Part shown: one piece after another, positions 1 through 6,765 of the stretch
How the letters are laid out: each line of letters opens with the position of its first letter
How positions within the stretch are numbered: position 1 is the stretch's first letter
From: Chlamydia trachomatis
Lineage (GTDB): Bacteria > Chlamydiota > Chlamydiia > Chlamydiales > 2-12-FULL-49-11
Assembly: GCA_945877885.1 (NCBI GenBank)
Contig: CAMCSI010000041.1
Span: 1-9,624, forward strand
DNA: 9,624 nt
Reading direction: 5' to 3'
Program-made: the position numbers and the translations under genes
Notes under the pieces: generated by a model
The model's input: only the letters and a program-made list of their open reading frames with translations
The model's database searches: none
What the model was told of the DNA's origin: nothing

Positions 1-51
1 CGCTGCTGCCGCTGCCGCTGCTGCCGCTGCCGCTGCTGCTGCTACCGCTGC
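1..51. repeat. 15-bp tandem repeat coding for polyalanine
   Basis: Positions 1-15 and 16-30 are identical copies of CGCTGCTGCCGCTGC. Positions 31-45 are a diverged third copy and 46-51 start a fourth. Since 15 is a multiple of three, gain or loss of a unit would add or remove five alanines without a frameshift. The array may continue beyond the left edge. Confidence 0.8.
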
Positions 52-90
52 TAATACTTCTGCATTTTGGCTATTTACTGCTCCGCTCAT
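1..90 (-). CDS. N-terminus of an alanine-rich protein of unknown function (partial, runs off the left edge)
   Basis: Thirty codons are visible, from an ATG at 90-88 to the window edge, with no stop. The first 16 residues are mixed (MSGAVNSQNAEVLAAV), followed by 14 consecutive alanines. The start is well supported by an AAGGAG Shine-Dalgarno six bases upstream. The alanines are encoded by alternating GCA and GCG codons, so this end of the gene is far more GC-rich than its surroundings. It lies downstream of fmt on the same strand but after a 214-base gap, so it probably has its own promoter. There is no obvious secretion signal in what is visible. Chlamydiae often carry lineage-specific membrane or secreted proteins near this locus, but nothing here proves such a role. 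I do not recognise the family, and the function cannot be assigned from 30 residues. Confidence 0.7.
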   Translation of the reverse strand, partial: MSGAVNSQNAEVLAAVAAAAAAAAAAAAAA

Positions 91-304
91 ATTATTCTCC
101 TTAACTTTTTGTCCCTTTAAAAAGAGATGTGTTTACTTTTTTGTTTTATTACATACTTCTGAAAATTTTTAGGAAAAATCCCTGATTTTAAACTTTAAAA
201 ATGAGGAAAATTTTTCTTAACTCACCAAAATTTAATAGAATACATACTTTCTTTATTTAAAGCAAACAAATGAGATGTTAAGATCTGATTTTTTTTATGA
301 TATT
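91..304. other. AT-rich intergenic region between fmt and the alanine-rich gene
   Basis: This 214-base stretch has no ORF of note. It should hold the 3' end of the fmt operon transcript and the promoter of the alanine-rich gene. I find no GC-rich hairpin followed by a T run downstream of fmt; the only inverted repeat near the stop is the weak AGAT/ATCT pair at about 270-285. No convincing -35/-10 pair can be chosen because most of the region is A/T. A 9-bp direct repeat (TACATACTT) occurs at 150-158 and 241-249, with no assigned meaning. Confidence 0.5.
97..102 (-). promoter_or_regulatory. Shine-Dalgarno site of the alanine-rich gene
   Basis: The minus strand reads AAGGAG six bases before the ATG at 90-88. 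This is one of the strongest ribosome binding sites in the window. It is the main reason to believe that the short edge ORF is a real gene. Confidence 0.7.
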
Positions 305-1255
305 TTATTCAATAACTAGCAAAGGGGCCTGCTGGTGCGATCCGTTAATGAAATCTTGAACTTCCATTAATTTTTTATTCTCTTTCTGAACTTGCAAAAT
401 TTGCAACAATCCCCCGTTACAAACGATGATCCAACCCTCTAATTTTGAGAATGTTTTTGTGCCAAAAAAGGTACTTGATTTATCAGAAACAACTTTTGCT
501 TTTGTAATTTTTAACATCAAAGAAGTGTCCCCTAATTTTATCATACAAAAAGCTCCAGGGGTATCTCCAAAAGCATTAATTTTAGCTGCTATTTTAAAGA
601 CATTTTCACTCCAATCAATACGTGTATCCTCTTTAGTAAATTTTTTAGTAAAGGTTACCTCACCAATTTGTTTTACTTTGTGTATGATCCCTTTGCTGAG
701 TTCGTAGATCAGCTTTAATAGCATTTCACTTGATTTTTTAAAGACACGCTCTTGTAACATGGAGTGGTTTTCCCCTTCAAAGACTTCTAATCTCTCCAAA
801 GCAAGGATATCCCCTGCATCCATCGCTTTTACCATTTCAATAATAGCCACACCAATTTCTTTTTCCCCCGCAAGCAATGCAGATCTCAATGGAGAAGCGC
901 CTCTATATTTTGGCAATAATGAAGGGTGAATATTAATTGGTAAAATCTTTGGTATAGCAAGAAGCTCTTCACTAATAATTTCTCCATAAGATACCACCAA
1001 AAACAAATCTGGACTATACCCTCTTAAAGTAGTAGCAAACTCAGCGGTTGAGGCTTTTTCTACTTGGTGTAAAGGGATAGATAAGCCTCTTAAAAGAAGC
1101 ATCTCTTTCACTTTTGTGGGCAAAAGTTGTTTATTGCGATGTTTAGCTCGATCAGGTTTTGTTACCACAGCTTTTACATTTATGCCATTATCTAATAATT
1201 TTTCTAAAATATAAGCAGCAAATTCATCCGTTCCAAAAAATACAACAGAGCACAT
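305..1255 (-). CDS. fmt: methionyl-tRNA formyltransferase
   Basis: This 316-residue protein transfers a formyl group from 10-formyl-tetrahydrofolate to Met-tRNA(fMet) in the cytoplasm, enabling bacterial translation initiation. The N-terminus (VVFFGTDEFAAYILEKL, residues 4-20) is the usual Rossmann-type start of the family. The formyltransferase active site is complete: Asn108 and His110 in the NIHPSLLP segment, the loop SLLPKYRGASP at 112-122, and Asp146 in MDAGDIL. The C-terminal domain, from about residue 205, holds the family's tRNA-binding fold. The length matches the E. coli enzyme (315 residues). The ATG lies 16 bases after the lpxA stop, preceded by a purine-rich GAGGGAAG, so it is probably co-transcribed with lpxA. 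It ends in TAA. It appears to be the last gene of the doxX-to-fmt operon. Confidence 0.96.
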   Translation of the reverse strand: MCSVVFFGTDEFAAYILEKLLDNGINVKAVVTKPDRAKHRNKQLLPTKVKEMLLLRGLSIPLHQVEKASTAEFATTLRGYSPDLFLVVSYGEIISEELLAIPKILPINIHPSLLPKYRGASPLRSALLAGEKEIGVAIIEMVKAMDAGDILALERLEVFEGENHSMLQERVFKKSSEMLLKLIYELSKGIIHKVKQIGEVTFTKKFTKEDTRIDWSENVFKIAAKINAFGDTPGAFCMIKLGDTSLMLKITKAKVVSDKSSTFFGTKTFSKLEGWIIVCNGGLLQILQVQKENKKLMEVQDFINGSHQQAPLLVIE

Positions 1256-1271
1256 CTTCCCTCGCCATTAA

Positions 1272-2099
1272 TTAACTATTACTAAACGTCTTTTCTGTTT
1301 TTGAAGGCTCTAGATTTTTTCGATAAGGGGCTATTCCTTTTACAGATGAGCTACAAAATTCAATCCAGTTATCCAAATGATCACTTTGAGGGATCGTTGC
1401 TAAGATCTGCTCTTTAGCATCTTCCCAGCGAAGGCCCATTTTATAAGTAACTCTAAATGCTGTAGCTAAATTTCTTTGCACGCCCGCAGGAAAATCTCGT
1501 CTTTTTAATCCAACAATATTTAAACAACCCACTTTAGCAGGATAACCAGAACACATAGCGTAAGGAGGTATATCATTGACAATTTTTGATCCCCCACCAA
1601 CCATCGCATGATCCCCTACTCGAAGTTTTTGAGCAATTGCGCAAAGACCACCCAAAATCACATAATCCCCAATAGTCACATAGCCAGCAAGTGTTGCCCC
1701 ATTGGTCATAATCACATGATCTCCCACCTTACAGTTATGGGCAATAAATGCGTAAGGCATTATTAAACAATGATTTCCAACTCTAACAGTGGTTCCTTCA
1801 CCGCAAGAGGAATTAATCGAAACATATTCACGTATATCACAATCATGCCCAATCTTTACATACGTAACCTCCCCTTTAAAGGAAAGATTAGTTGTTGCCA
1901 CCCCAATGGATGCATAAGAGCCAATTTTTGTCCTTTGGCCAATATGAACATTACCTTCAATAGTCACGTGATTTTTGATCTCTACGCCATCTTCAAGAAC
2001 AATACCTGGAGAGTCTAAGATAGAATAAGGGCCTATCTTTACATTTTCCCCAATCTTAGCATTTTTATGCACAATGGCAGTTTTATGAATGTTAGGCAT
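1272..2099 (-). CDS. lpxA: UDP-N-acetylglucosamine O-acyltransferase LpxA
   Basis: LpxA catalyses the first step of lipid A synthesis, moving an acyl chain from acyl-ACP to the 3-OH of UDP-GlcNAc in the cytoplasm. This 275-residue protein has the left-handed beta-helix hexapeptide repeats over about residues 5-185, then a helical C-terminal domain beginning at the family motif GLKRR (197-201). The catalytic His is His121 (E. coli His125) in IAHNC. Gly169 aligns with E. coli Gly173, the acyl-chain ruler, which fits a C14-length chain. Unusually, the positions of E. coli His122, His144 and His160 are Phe118, Tyr140 and Ala156. Its ATG overlaps the end of fabZ by eight bases and has AGGAG four bases upstream, inside fabZ. 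A divergent acyltransferase of the same fold is the alternative, but the lpxC-fabZ-lpxA context favours LpxA. Confidence 0.95.
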   Translation of the reverse strand: MPNIHKTAIVHKNAKIGENVKIGPYSILDSPGIVLEDGVEIKNHVTIEGNVHIGQRTKIGSYASIGVATTNLSFKGEVTYVKIGHDCDIREYVSINSSCGEGTTVRVGNHCLIMPYAFIAHNCKVGDHVIMTNGATLAGYVTIGDYVILGGLCAIAQKLRVGDHAMVGGGSKIVNDIPPYAMCSGYPAKVGCLNIVGLKRRDFPAGVQRNLATAFRVTYKMGLRWEDAKEQILATIPQSDHLDNWIEFCSSSVKGIAPYRKNLEPSKTEKTFSNS

Positions 2100-2571
2100 T
2101 AAACTCCTGTTTCTCCTTGGTTTTTTTAAATATTGAAAATGTCATTTCCCCTTCCGCACATATTTTATCATCCACCTTTGCCACCGCCTTACACCTTCCA
2201 CCAAAGGTAGAAAGATGCAATAATTTCACAGATAACTTTAACGTATCCCCAGGTCTTACTGGATATCTAAATTTAAAGTTTTTAATGGAGACAAGAACTT
2301 TTAATCCTTCGATATTTCTTAAAGAAATTCCCACCGCTGCCGCCTGTGCTAGGGCCTCTACAATTAAAACGCCAGGCATAATAGGTTCTTCAGGAAAATG
2401 TCCTTGAAAAAACGGCTCATTAATCGTTACATTTTTTATTGCCTCTAGCGTACCCTCTGTCTCATCGACGTTAATAATTTTATCAATCAATAAAAAAGGA
2501 TAGCGATGAGGAATATGCTTCATTATTTCAGAAGCTTTCATCTCTTTAAATAAAGGCTTAGTTTGAGACAT
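2092..2571 (-). CDS. fabZ: 3-hydroxyacyl-[acyl-carrier-protein] dehydratase FabZ
   Basis: FabZ removes water from 3-hydroxyacyl-ACP in type II fatty-acid synthesis, competing with LpxA for the same acyl-ACP pool. The 159-residue protein has a single hot-dog domain with the family motifs IPHRYPFLLIDKI (20-32) and GHFPEEPIMPGVLIVEALAQ (57-76). The catalytic pair is His58 and Glu72. The start at 2571 is supported by AAGGAG seven bases upstream, within the last codons of lpxC; the two reading frames overlap by 14 bases. A downstream Met11 is possible but lacks such a site. At the other end it overlaps lpxA by eight bases. These overlaps imply translational coupling across lpxC-fabZ-lpxA. In some other phyla lpxC and fabZ are fused; here they are separate proteins. 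Confidence 0.97.
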   Translation of the reverse strand: MSQTKPLFKEMKASEIMKHIPHRYPFLLIDKIINVDETEGTLEAIKNVTINEPFFQGHFPEEPIMPGVLIVEALAQAAAVGISLRNIEGLKVLVSIKNFKFRYPVRPGDTLKLSVKLLHLSTFGGRCKAVAKVDDKICAEGEMTFSIFKKTKEKQEFNA

Positions 2572-3466
2572 CTATTTGCTCCTTAATCATAGTGTGAAGT
2601 TTTTTGCAAAGGCGTGTATTTAATGCATGCCCACCTCTTATCGAAATATAGTGAGCCACCACCTCTCTTCCAGCTAATGAGATATCTCCGAGAAAATCTA
2701 ACACCTTATGACGGGCCATTTCATTACTAAAACGGAGCCCTTCAGGGTTTAATACCCGGTCCCCATCAATAACCACACCATATTCATGACAAATCCCTTT
2801 AATCACCCCCGCCCCTACCAACGCCTCTGCCTCTTCCAAGGTGGCAAAGGTTCGACAGCTTGCAACCTCTTTACGATAATCATCTTTTCCCTCATCAAAC
2901 TCATAAAAGCATTCTCCTAAGAGAGGATGACCCTCATAGGCTAAAAGATAGCTGCATTTTAATGTCTTAGAAGGTAAAGCAATGATCTGAGCATTGCCTT
3001 CACATAGATAAACCGGCCTATTTAAGTAAAACTTTGAAATTTCTTCTTCCTCTGATATAATTTCAGCTTTAGTAAGTATATCAAAAAAATCTTTTGCACT
3101 ACCATCGATAATTGGAGGTTCAGACTTATCCAGTTCTATTACAATATTATCAATTTTGTGAGCAAATATAGCGGATAACACATGCTCAACACATTGAATA
3201 ACCACCCCATTAGATTCAATAATCGTTGTTCGCGGTGTACCCTTAAGATTATCAATCGATGCAAAAACTTCAGGTTTTCCAGCAAGATCGACTCTTCTAA
3301 ATCTTATTCCTGTATTTGGTTTGGCAGGGATAAAGGAAAGGGTCACTTTTTCGCCTGAAAAAAGAGCTGTTCCTACAACACTTACACTACTACCAATTGA
3401 TCTTTGACGCCTAGTGACTACTGTAAACGGTGTATCTATCTCTCTTTTCTCGCAAATGGTCGGCAA
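2558..3466 (-). CDS. lpxC: UDP-3-O-acyl-N-acetylglucosamine deacetylase LpxC
   Basis: LpxC is the zinc amidase that removes the acetyl group from UDP-3-O-acyl-GlcNAc, the committed step of lipid A synthesis. The 302-residue protein contains all expected active-site residues: Glu94 and His95 in the VEH motif, His253 and Asp257 in ARHKVLDFLGD, and His280 in RGGHALN. Zinc ligands by homology to E. coli are His95, His253 and Asp257. Other family blocks are NTGIRFRR (51-58), EPPIIDGSA (116-124) and SCRTF (203-207). Compared with E. coli it has about 16 extra N-terminal residues. The start is TTG at 3466-3464, with GGAG close upstream; an in-frame stop lies about 30 bases further up, and no ATG or GTG occurs in frame before the conserved domain. 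It lies 54 bases after lnt and overlaps fabZ by 14 bases. Confidence 0.96.
   Translation of the reverse strand: MPTICEKREIDTPFTVVTRRQRSIGSSVSVVGTALFSGEKVTLSFIPAKPNTGIRFRRVDLAGKPEVFASIDNLKGTPRTTIIESNGVVIQCVEHVLSAIFAHKIDNIVIELDKSEPPIIDGSAKDFFDILTKAEIISEEEEISKFYLNRPVYLCEGNAQIIALPSKTLKCSYLLAYEGHPLLGECFYEFDEGKDDYRKEVASCRTFATLEEAEALVGAGVIKGICHEYGVVIDGDRVLNPEGLRFSNEMARHKVLDFLGDISLAGREVVAHYISIRGGHALNTRLCKKLHTMIKEQIDVSN
2579..2584 (-). promoter_or_regulatory. fabZ Shine-Dalgarno embedded in the lpxC coding end
   Basis: The minus strand reads AAGGAG seven bases before the fabZ ATG. It encodes part of the last residues of LpxC (IKEQIDVSN). It decides the fabZ start and places fabZ translation under the influence of ribosomes finishing lpxC. 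Confidence 0.7.
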
Positions 3467-3478
3467 GAGGTCTCCTCT
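3466..3478 (-). promoter_or_regulatory. small hairpin enclosing the lpxC Shine-Dalgarno and touching the TTG start
   Basis: The minus strand reads AGAGG-AGA-CCTCT, a perfect 5-bp stem with a three-base loop. The Shine-Dalgarno GAGGAG lies in the left arm and loop, and the right arm ends on the first T of the TTG start codon. If it folds in the mRNA it would hide the initiation site. Together with the TTG start this suggests weak or controlled LpxC translation. The structure is seen in the sequence; the regulatory role is inference. Confidence 0.4.
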
Positions 3479-3520
3479 AAATTTCAGTAGAATTCATCAA
3501 ATTGTTAATAAAAGAATAGA

Positions 3521-5104
3521 TTAGAGTGATTTTTTATTCAAGCTTTTAGCACTTTCAAAAAGAGATAATCCTAAAATCCCGCCGGCAAGTAGATAAGCCC
3601 ATCCAAAATTACCCAATAATGGAAACAAAGTAGGCAGGCTATAGAGCTGGAAGGCTTCAATGATTACCCCTTTTTTTAACTCACCAGTGTTACTTATTTC
3701 TCCTATACTTGAAATTACTTTTCCCATCGGATCGATAATAGCAGAAATACCGGTATTACAGGCTCGCAATGTATAAAGGCCATTTTCAACAGATCTAACC
3801 TTCCCTAAATAAAAGTGACTATCAGTTAGTACGGATCCTTTAAACCAAGCATCATTTGTAAAATTCACATGAAAATCTGGCTTTTCCTTACGGCAAGAGA
3901 TAAAATCCTCAGGAAATCCTTCATCAAAACAGATAGAAGGGTATATTTTCCATTTTCCTTGAAGTAAATAACTCTTTTCCCCAGGTAAAAAGGAGGATTC
4001 AAGTCCATACCGTTTTGCAAGATTTTGCAAAAATTTAAAAGGGATATACTCCCCAAGTGCCACTAGATGTCTTTTATTATATCTACCTAACACCTTTCCA
4101 CCAGAAAAATAAAAGGCAGAATTATATCCATCAGATAATAAACCAATCAAAATATCGGTGTTCATATAAAGCGATAACGAAGAAAAAATATCTTCAAAAC
4201 TGTATTTTTCTTTTCCTGAGAAAAAAGGTTCGAAATCTTTTGAAAATAGCTGACCCAACTCCTCTTTTGTGAACCTATCCAATCGACCATCTCCCGATAA
4301 GCAAGACTCTGGTAGAATTATCATATCAACACGTTCTAGATCTTTTAAATCTTCCCATAACCCTTCTACTTGATCTTTTAATGAAATAAAAGAGCCTTCA
4401 TACCCATCTAATGGCCATTTCTGCTCCACAAGTAAACCTGTTTGGATAATTGCTACCTTTATCTTATCTTTTTCCGTAAAAAGTGGATGATGCATATTTA
4501 ATAATCCCAGTCCTATGCAAAATGGAAGAACTAGAGCGCATAAATAAGGTAGCGGCTTATTTGTATAATAACTTTTTGCCCCAAGTAAAGCTGTGGCAAT
4601 AACGATAAAAGAGAGACCATAGAGACCGGCAATTGATGCAAGCTGTAAAGATGAGTCATAAGCTGTTAAAATTAACCCTGTTGTGTGGAATGGGAATCCA
4701 GATGCAATCCATAATCTTGTGTATTCAAAAAAAGTAAATAGAAAGGAGGTAAAAATCACTGTTTTGGTAGTTAAATCCACAGGTTTTTTAGGTAACACAA
4801 TCCCTAAGACAAAATAGGAGAGGGCAAATAGAAATGAGAGAAAAAAATAGACCAGAATAATCATTTTTCCTTGATATTCAGCAAGACCCATCCACCTCAT
4901 TTGCACTAAAATATAGATCACTCCTGATCCATAAAGCTACCAGGCCCCTCTTTTTTTTGACTCAATCTTATAAAAATAAATAAATAAAGCAGGATACCCA
5001 AAAGCAAAAGCTAAAAGGCATAACAGTGGATGAGCAGGAGTGGCAAAGGTAATGCTAACAGCTGCAATGATCCCCGAAAGAAGCTCTTTTTTAGTTATCT
5101 TCAT
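3521..5104 (-). CDS. lnt: apolipoprotein N-acyltransferase Lnt, interrupted by one in-frame TAG
   Basis: Lnt is an inner-membrane enzyme that adds the third acyl chain to the N-terminal Cys of lipoproteins. Read from the ATG at 5104-5102, the frame gives 527 codons before TAA, a normal length for the family, but codon 56 is TAG. Codons 1-55 encode two hydrophobic segments (about 8-22 and 26-46), as expected for an Lnt N-terminus. Downstream, the frame is undamaged: more membrane segments, then a nitrilase domain with Glu266 (LPES), Lys344 (YNKRHLVALGEY) and Cys392 (SICFDEG), matching E. coli Glu267, Lys335 and Cys387, then a C-terminal membrane helix. An ORF starting at GTG 4921 (466 residues) exists, but AGGAG directly abuts or overlaps that GTG, leaving no spacer, and it would lose the first two helices. 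The ATG at 5104 overlaps the doxX stop. The TAG may be a sequencing error, a recent nonsense mutation or a read-through codon. Confidence 0.88.
4937..4939 (-). other. in-frame amber codon (codon 56) within lnt
   Basis: The minus strand reads GCC TGG TAG CTT TAT GGA, in frame with both the upstream Lnt N-terminus and the 466-residue downstream part. No shift of frame is needed. The only other TAG stop in the window ends rsmB; all other complete genes end in TAA. One base change from TGG or CAG would produce this codon. Confidence 0.85.
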
Positions 5105-5543
5105 TGACTATCTCGTAATTTGAGGAATACATTTTTCTTCCCCCAAAAAGGAGGAAAATCCCTCCAAGCATCGCTAGGTTTTTAAGAAATAAAATCAAAT
5201 TAGCTGTAAACTGCTCCCCTTCATAAAACCAAAATGGATAATAAATCAACGTGGCAGAAATGATATAAATAGAAAGAAAAGTAGCTCCAAGTCTTTGCCT
5301 TATTCCAAAAAAGACAAGTAAACCCCCTACTAATTGAAAAAATATTCCAAGAGCCAAGATCACAGAAGTATAGTTAACTATTTGATCAAGAAAGGTTCCT
5401 ATAAATTGAAAATTCCCACTGTACATTTGAAGATTTACAATAGCTGCATCTAAATCAGTGTATGATACATCCCAATTCATGGCTGAGGAAACCCCAAATA
5501 GTATAAAAATAATTGAAAGAAAAATTCTACCTAATGCTCTCAT
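5091..5543 (-). CDS. DoxX-family integral membrane protein
   Basis: This 150-residue protein has about four hydrophobic segments (roughly 5-22, 58-80, 84-104 and 113-134), typical of the small DoxX family. Recognisable family features are the N-terminal LGRIFLSIIFILFGV, the central VGGLLVFFGIRQRLGA and the late block LKNLAMLGGIFLL. Members are inner-membrane proteins of poorly defined, possibly redox or quinone-related, function; no activity can be claimed here. The ATG at 5543 has AGGAG ten bases upstream. The 3' end overlaps the ATG of the full-length lnt frame by 14 bases, so doxX is probably the first gene of the doxX-lnt-lpxC-fabZ-lpxA-fmt operon. It is divergent from rsmB across 63 bases. 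Family assignment is by pattern recognition only. Confidence 0.8.
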   Translation of the reverse strand: MRALGRIFLSIIFILFGVSSAMNWDVSYTDLDAAIVNLQMYSGNFQFIGTFLDQIVNYTSVILALGIFFQLVGGLLVFFGIRQRLGATFLSIYIISATLIYYPFWFYEGEQFTANLILFLKNLAMLGGIFLLFGGRKMYSSNYEIVNEDN

Positions 5544-5590
5544 GATCTTAAAACTCCTACTATTTCAAAGTACCCTAAAATCCCTTAAAA

Positions 5591-5599
5591 TGGTATAAT
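5591..5599 (+). promoter_or_regulatory. extended -10 promoter element driving rsmB
   Basis: The plus strand reads TGGTATAAT: a perfect TATAAT (5594-5599) preceded by the TGn extension. No good -35 hexamer lies 16-18 bases upstream (TACCCT at 5571-5576), as is common for extended -10 promoters. Transcription would be expected to start about 6-8 bases after the hexamer, at 5605-5607, at or next to the rsmB ATG. Confidence 0.6.
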
Positions 5600-5606
5600 T
5601 TCTTGC

Positions 5607-6737
5607 ATGTGGTCACCATTTAGAAAAAAACATTTAGAAACAGTCCTTGATTCAGCTCTTCATGCAAAAGAATCTTTAGATTTTCATATGCATAAATATT
5701 TTAAAGAGCATCACGCCTTGGGCTCTAAAGATAGGCTTTGGATAAAAAAGGGTGTCTATGAAATCATGAAATGGAAAGCTCTTTTAGATGCTTTTAAGGC
5801 TGAAACCGTTAAGGAATTAGTTGATCTTTATACAGGGCAAGATTGTCCCATCGGAAAAAATAACTCTCACCTTCCCTCCCATATTCAGGTTAGTTTTCCA
5901 AAATGGCTTTTTAAAAAAATTTCTGATAGCTTAGGGTATGAAAAAGCAATAGATTTTTGCAAAACAAGCAATGAAGAAGCCCCTGTGACCATTCGAATCA
6001 ATACGCAAAAATGTGACAAAGAGGAGTTTTTTAAACTCTATCACGAAGAGTTAAATCTTACTCAGTGTGAATTTGCAAAATATGGTTTTCATCTTGGAAA
6101 AAAGGTACGCTTTGACCTTATGCCTGATTTTTTAAAAGGGCATTTTGAACCTCAAGATGAAGGGTCACAAATGATTGCAGAACATGTTAACGCAAAGCCC
6201 TCTCAACATATTCTTGATTATTGCGCCGGTAGTGGAGGTAAAGCGCTTGCTTTTGCCCCTTTTATGAAGGGAAAAGGTCAAGTACATCTGCATGATATTA
6301 GGAAAAAACCACTAATTGATGCTAAAAAGCGTCTTAATCGTGCAGGGATTCAAAATATTCAAATCTATCATGAAGAGGAAAAACGGCTCAACTCCCTTAA
6401 AGGTCACATGGATACCGTTCTTGTCGATGCTCCTTGCTCTTGCAGTGGCACATTCAGAAGAAGGCCCGATCAAAAATGGGATTTAACGGAAGATTTTTTA
6501 AAAGAGGTTGTAATCACCCAAAAAGATATATTAATAAAAGCTATCCCTTTTGTAAAACAGGGAGGATTATTAATTTATGCTACGTGCAGCGTATTAAAAG
6601 AGGAAAATGAAGAACAAACTGCATTTTTAAAGGAAAGGAAAGATTTAACCTTTGTTTTAGACCACTTTATCCCCCTAAAACAGATGGGTAGTGATGCCAT
6701 GTACCTCTCTATTTTTAAAAAAAATTCTCTTGTCTAG
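5607..6737 (+). CDS. rsmB: 16S rRNA m5C methyltransferase, RsmB/Sun (Fmu) family
   Basis: This 376-residue cytoplasmic enzyme methylates a cytosine in 16S rRNA (position 967 in E. coli) using S-adenosylmethionine. The SAM-binding motif is LDYCAGSGGKALAF (203-216), with the acidic residue of motif II in HDIRKKP (229-235). Motif IV is VDAPCSCSGTFRRRPDQKW with Cys277. Motif VI is IYATCSVLKEEN with Cys327, the nucleophile by homology. EPQDEGSQMI (181-190) is also typical. It is shorter than E. coli RsmB (429 residues), mostly in the N-terminal RNA-binding half. The ATG at 5607 has no Shine-Dalgarno and lies right at the predicted transcription start. The GSKDR segment at 39-43 supports a start upstream of it. 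It ends in TAG. Another m5C methyltransferase of the NOL1/NOP2/Sun family (RsmF-like) is the alternative target assignment. Confidence 0.93.
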   Translation: MWSPFRKKHLETVLDSALHAKESLDFHMHKYFKEHHALGSKDRLWIKKGVYEIMKWKALLDAFKAETVKELVDLYTGQDCPIGKNNSHLPSHIQVSFPKWLFKKISDSLGYEKAIDFCKTSNEEAPVTIRINTQKCDKEEFFKLYHEELNLTQCEFAKYGFHLGKKVRFDLMPDFLKGHFEPQDEGSQMIAEHVNAKPSQHILDYCAGSGGKALAFAPFMKGKGQVHLHDIRKKPLIDAKKRLNRAGIQNIQIYHEEEKRLNSLKGHMDTVLVDAPCSCSGTFRRRPDQKWDLTEDFLKEVVITQKDILIKAIPFVKQGGLLIYATCSVLKEENEEQTAFLKERKDLTFVLDHFIPLKQMGSDAMYLSIFKKNSLV

Positions 6738-6765
6738 AATCGATCTTACAGCTATGCTTACTCCC

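Noticed and set aside
150..249. 9-bp direct repeat TACATACTT at 150-158 and 241-249
   Set aside because: It is short and lies in A/T-rich DNA, so chance repetition is likely, and there is no sign of an operator structure around it.
426..707. Plus-strand ORF of 93 codons inside fmt
   Set aside because: It lies antisense within an unmistakable fmt gene, has no recognisable domain and no good ribosome binding site.
3477..3497. Mini-ORF MNSTEI ending in TAG on the lpxC ribosome binding site (minus strand)
   Set aside because: Its stop position is suggestive of a leader peptide, but it has no Shine-Dalgarno, is only six codons long and could easily arise by chance.
4919..4921. GTG as the true start of lnt
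   Set aside because: AGGAG abuts or overlaps the GTG with no spacer, and clear Lnt sequence continues in frame upstream to 5104, so the GTG is an artefact of the internal TAG.
4937..4939. TAG reassigned as a sense codon in this genome (alternative code)
   Set aside because: rsmB ends in TAG at the expected family end, so TAG appears to act as a stop here. One in-frame case is not enough to propose reassignment.
5571..5592. Imperfect tandem repeat CCCTAAAAT / CCCTTAAAATG between doxX and rsmB
   Set aside because: Only two short imperfect units occur in A/T-rich DNA. It may be a regulator site, but nothing beyond position supports this.
6691..6765. Start of the SurA-like gene at 6691, inside rsmB
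   Set aside because: It would place 25 non-signal-like residues before a clear signal peptide, so starts at 6754 or 6766 fit an exported protein better.
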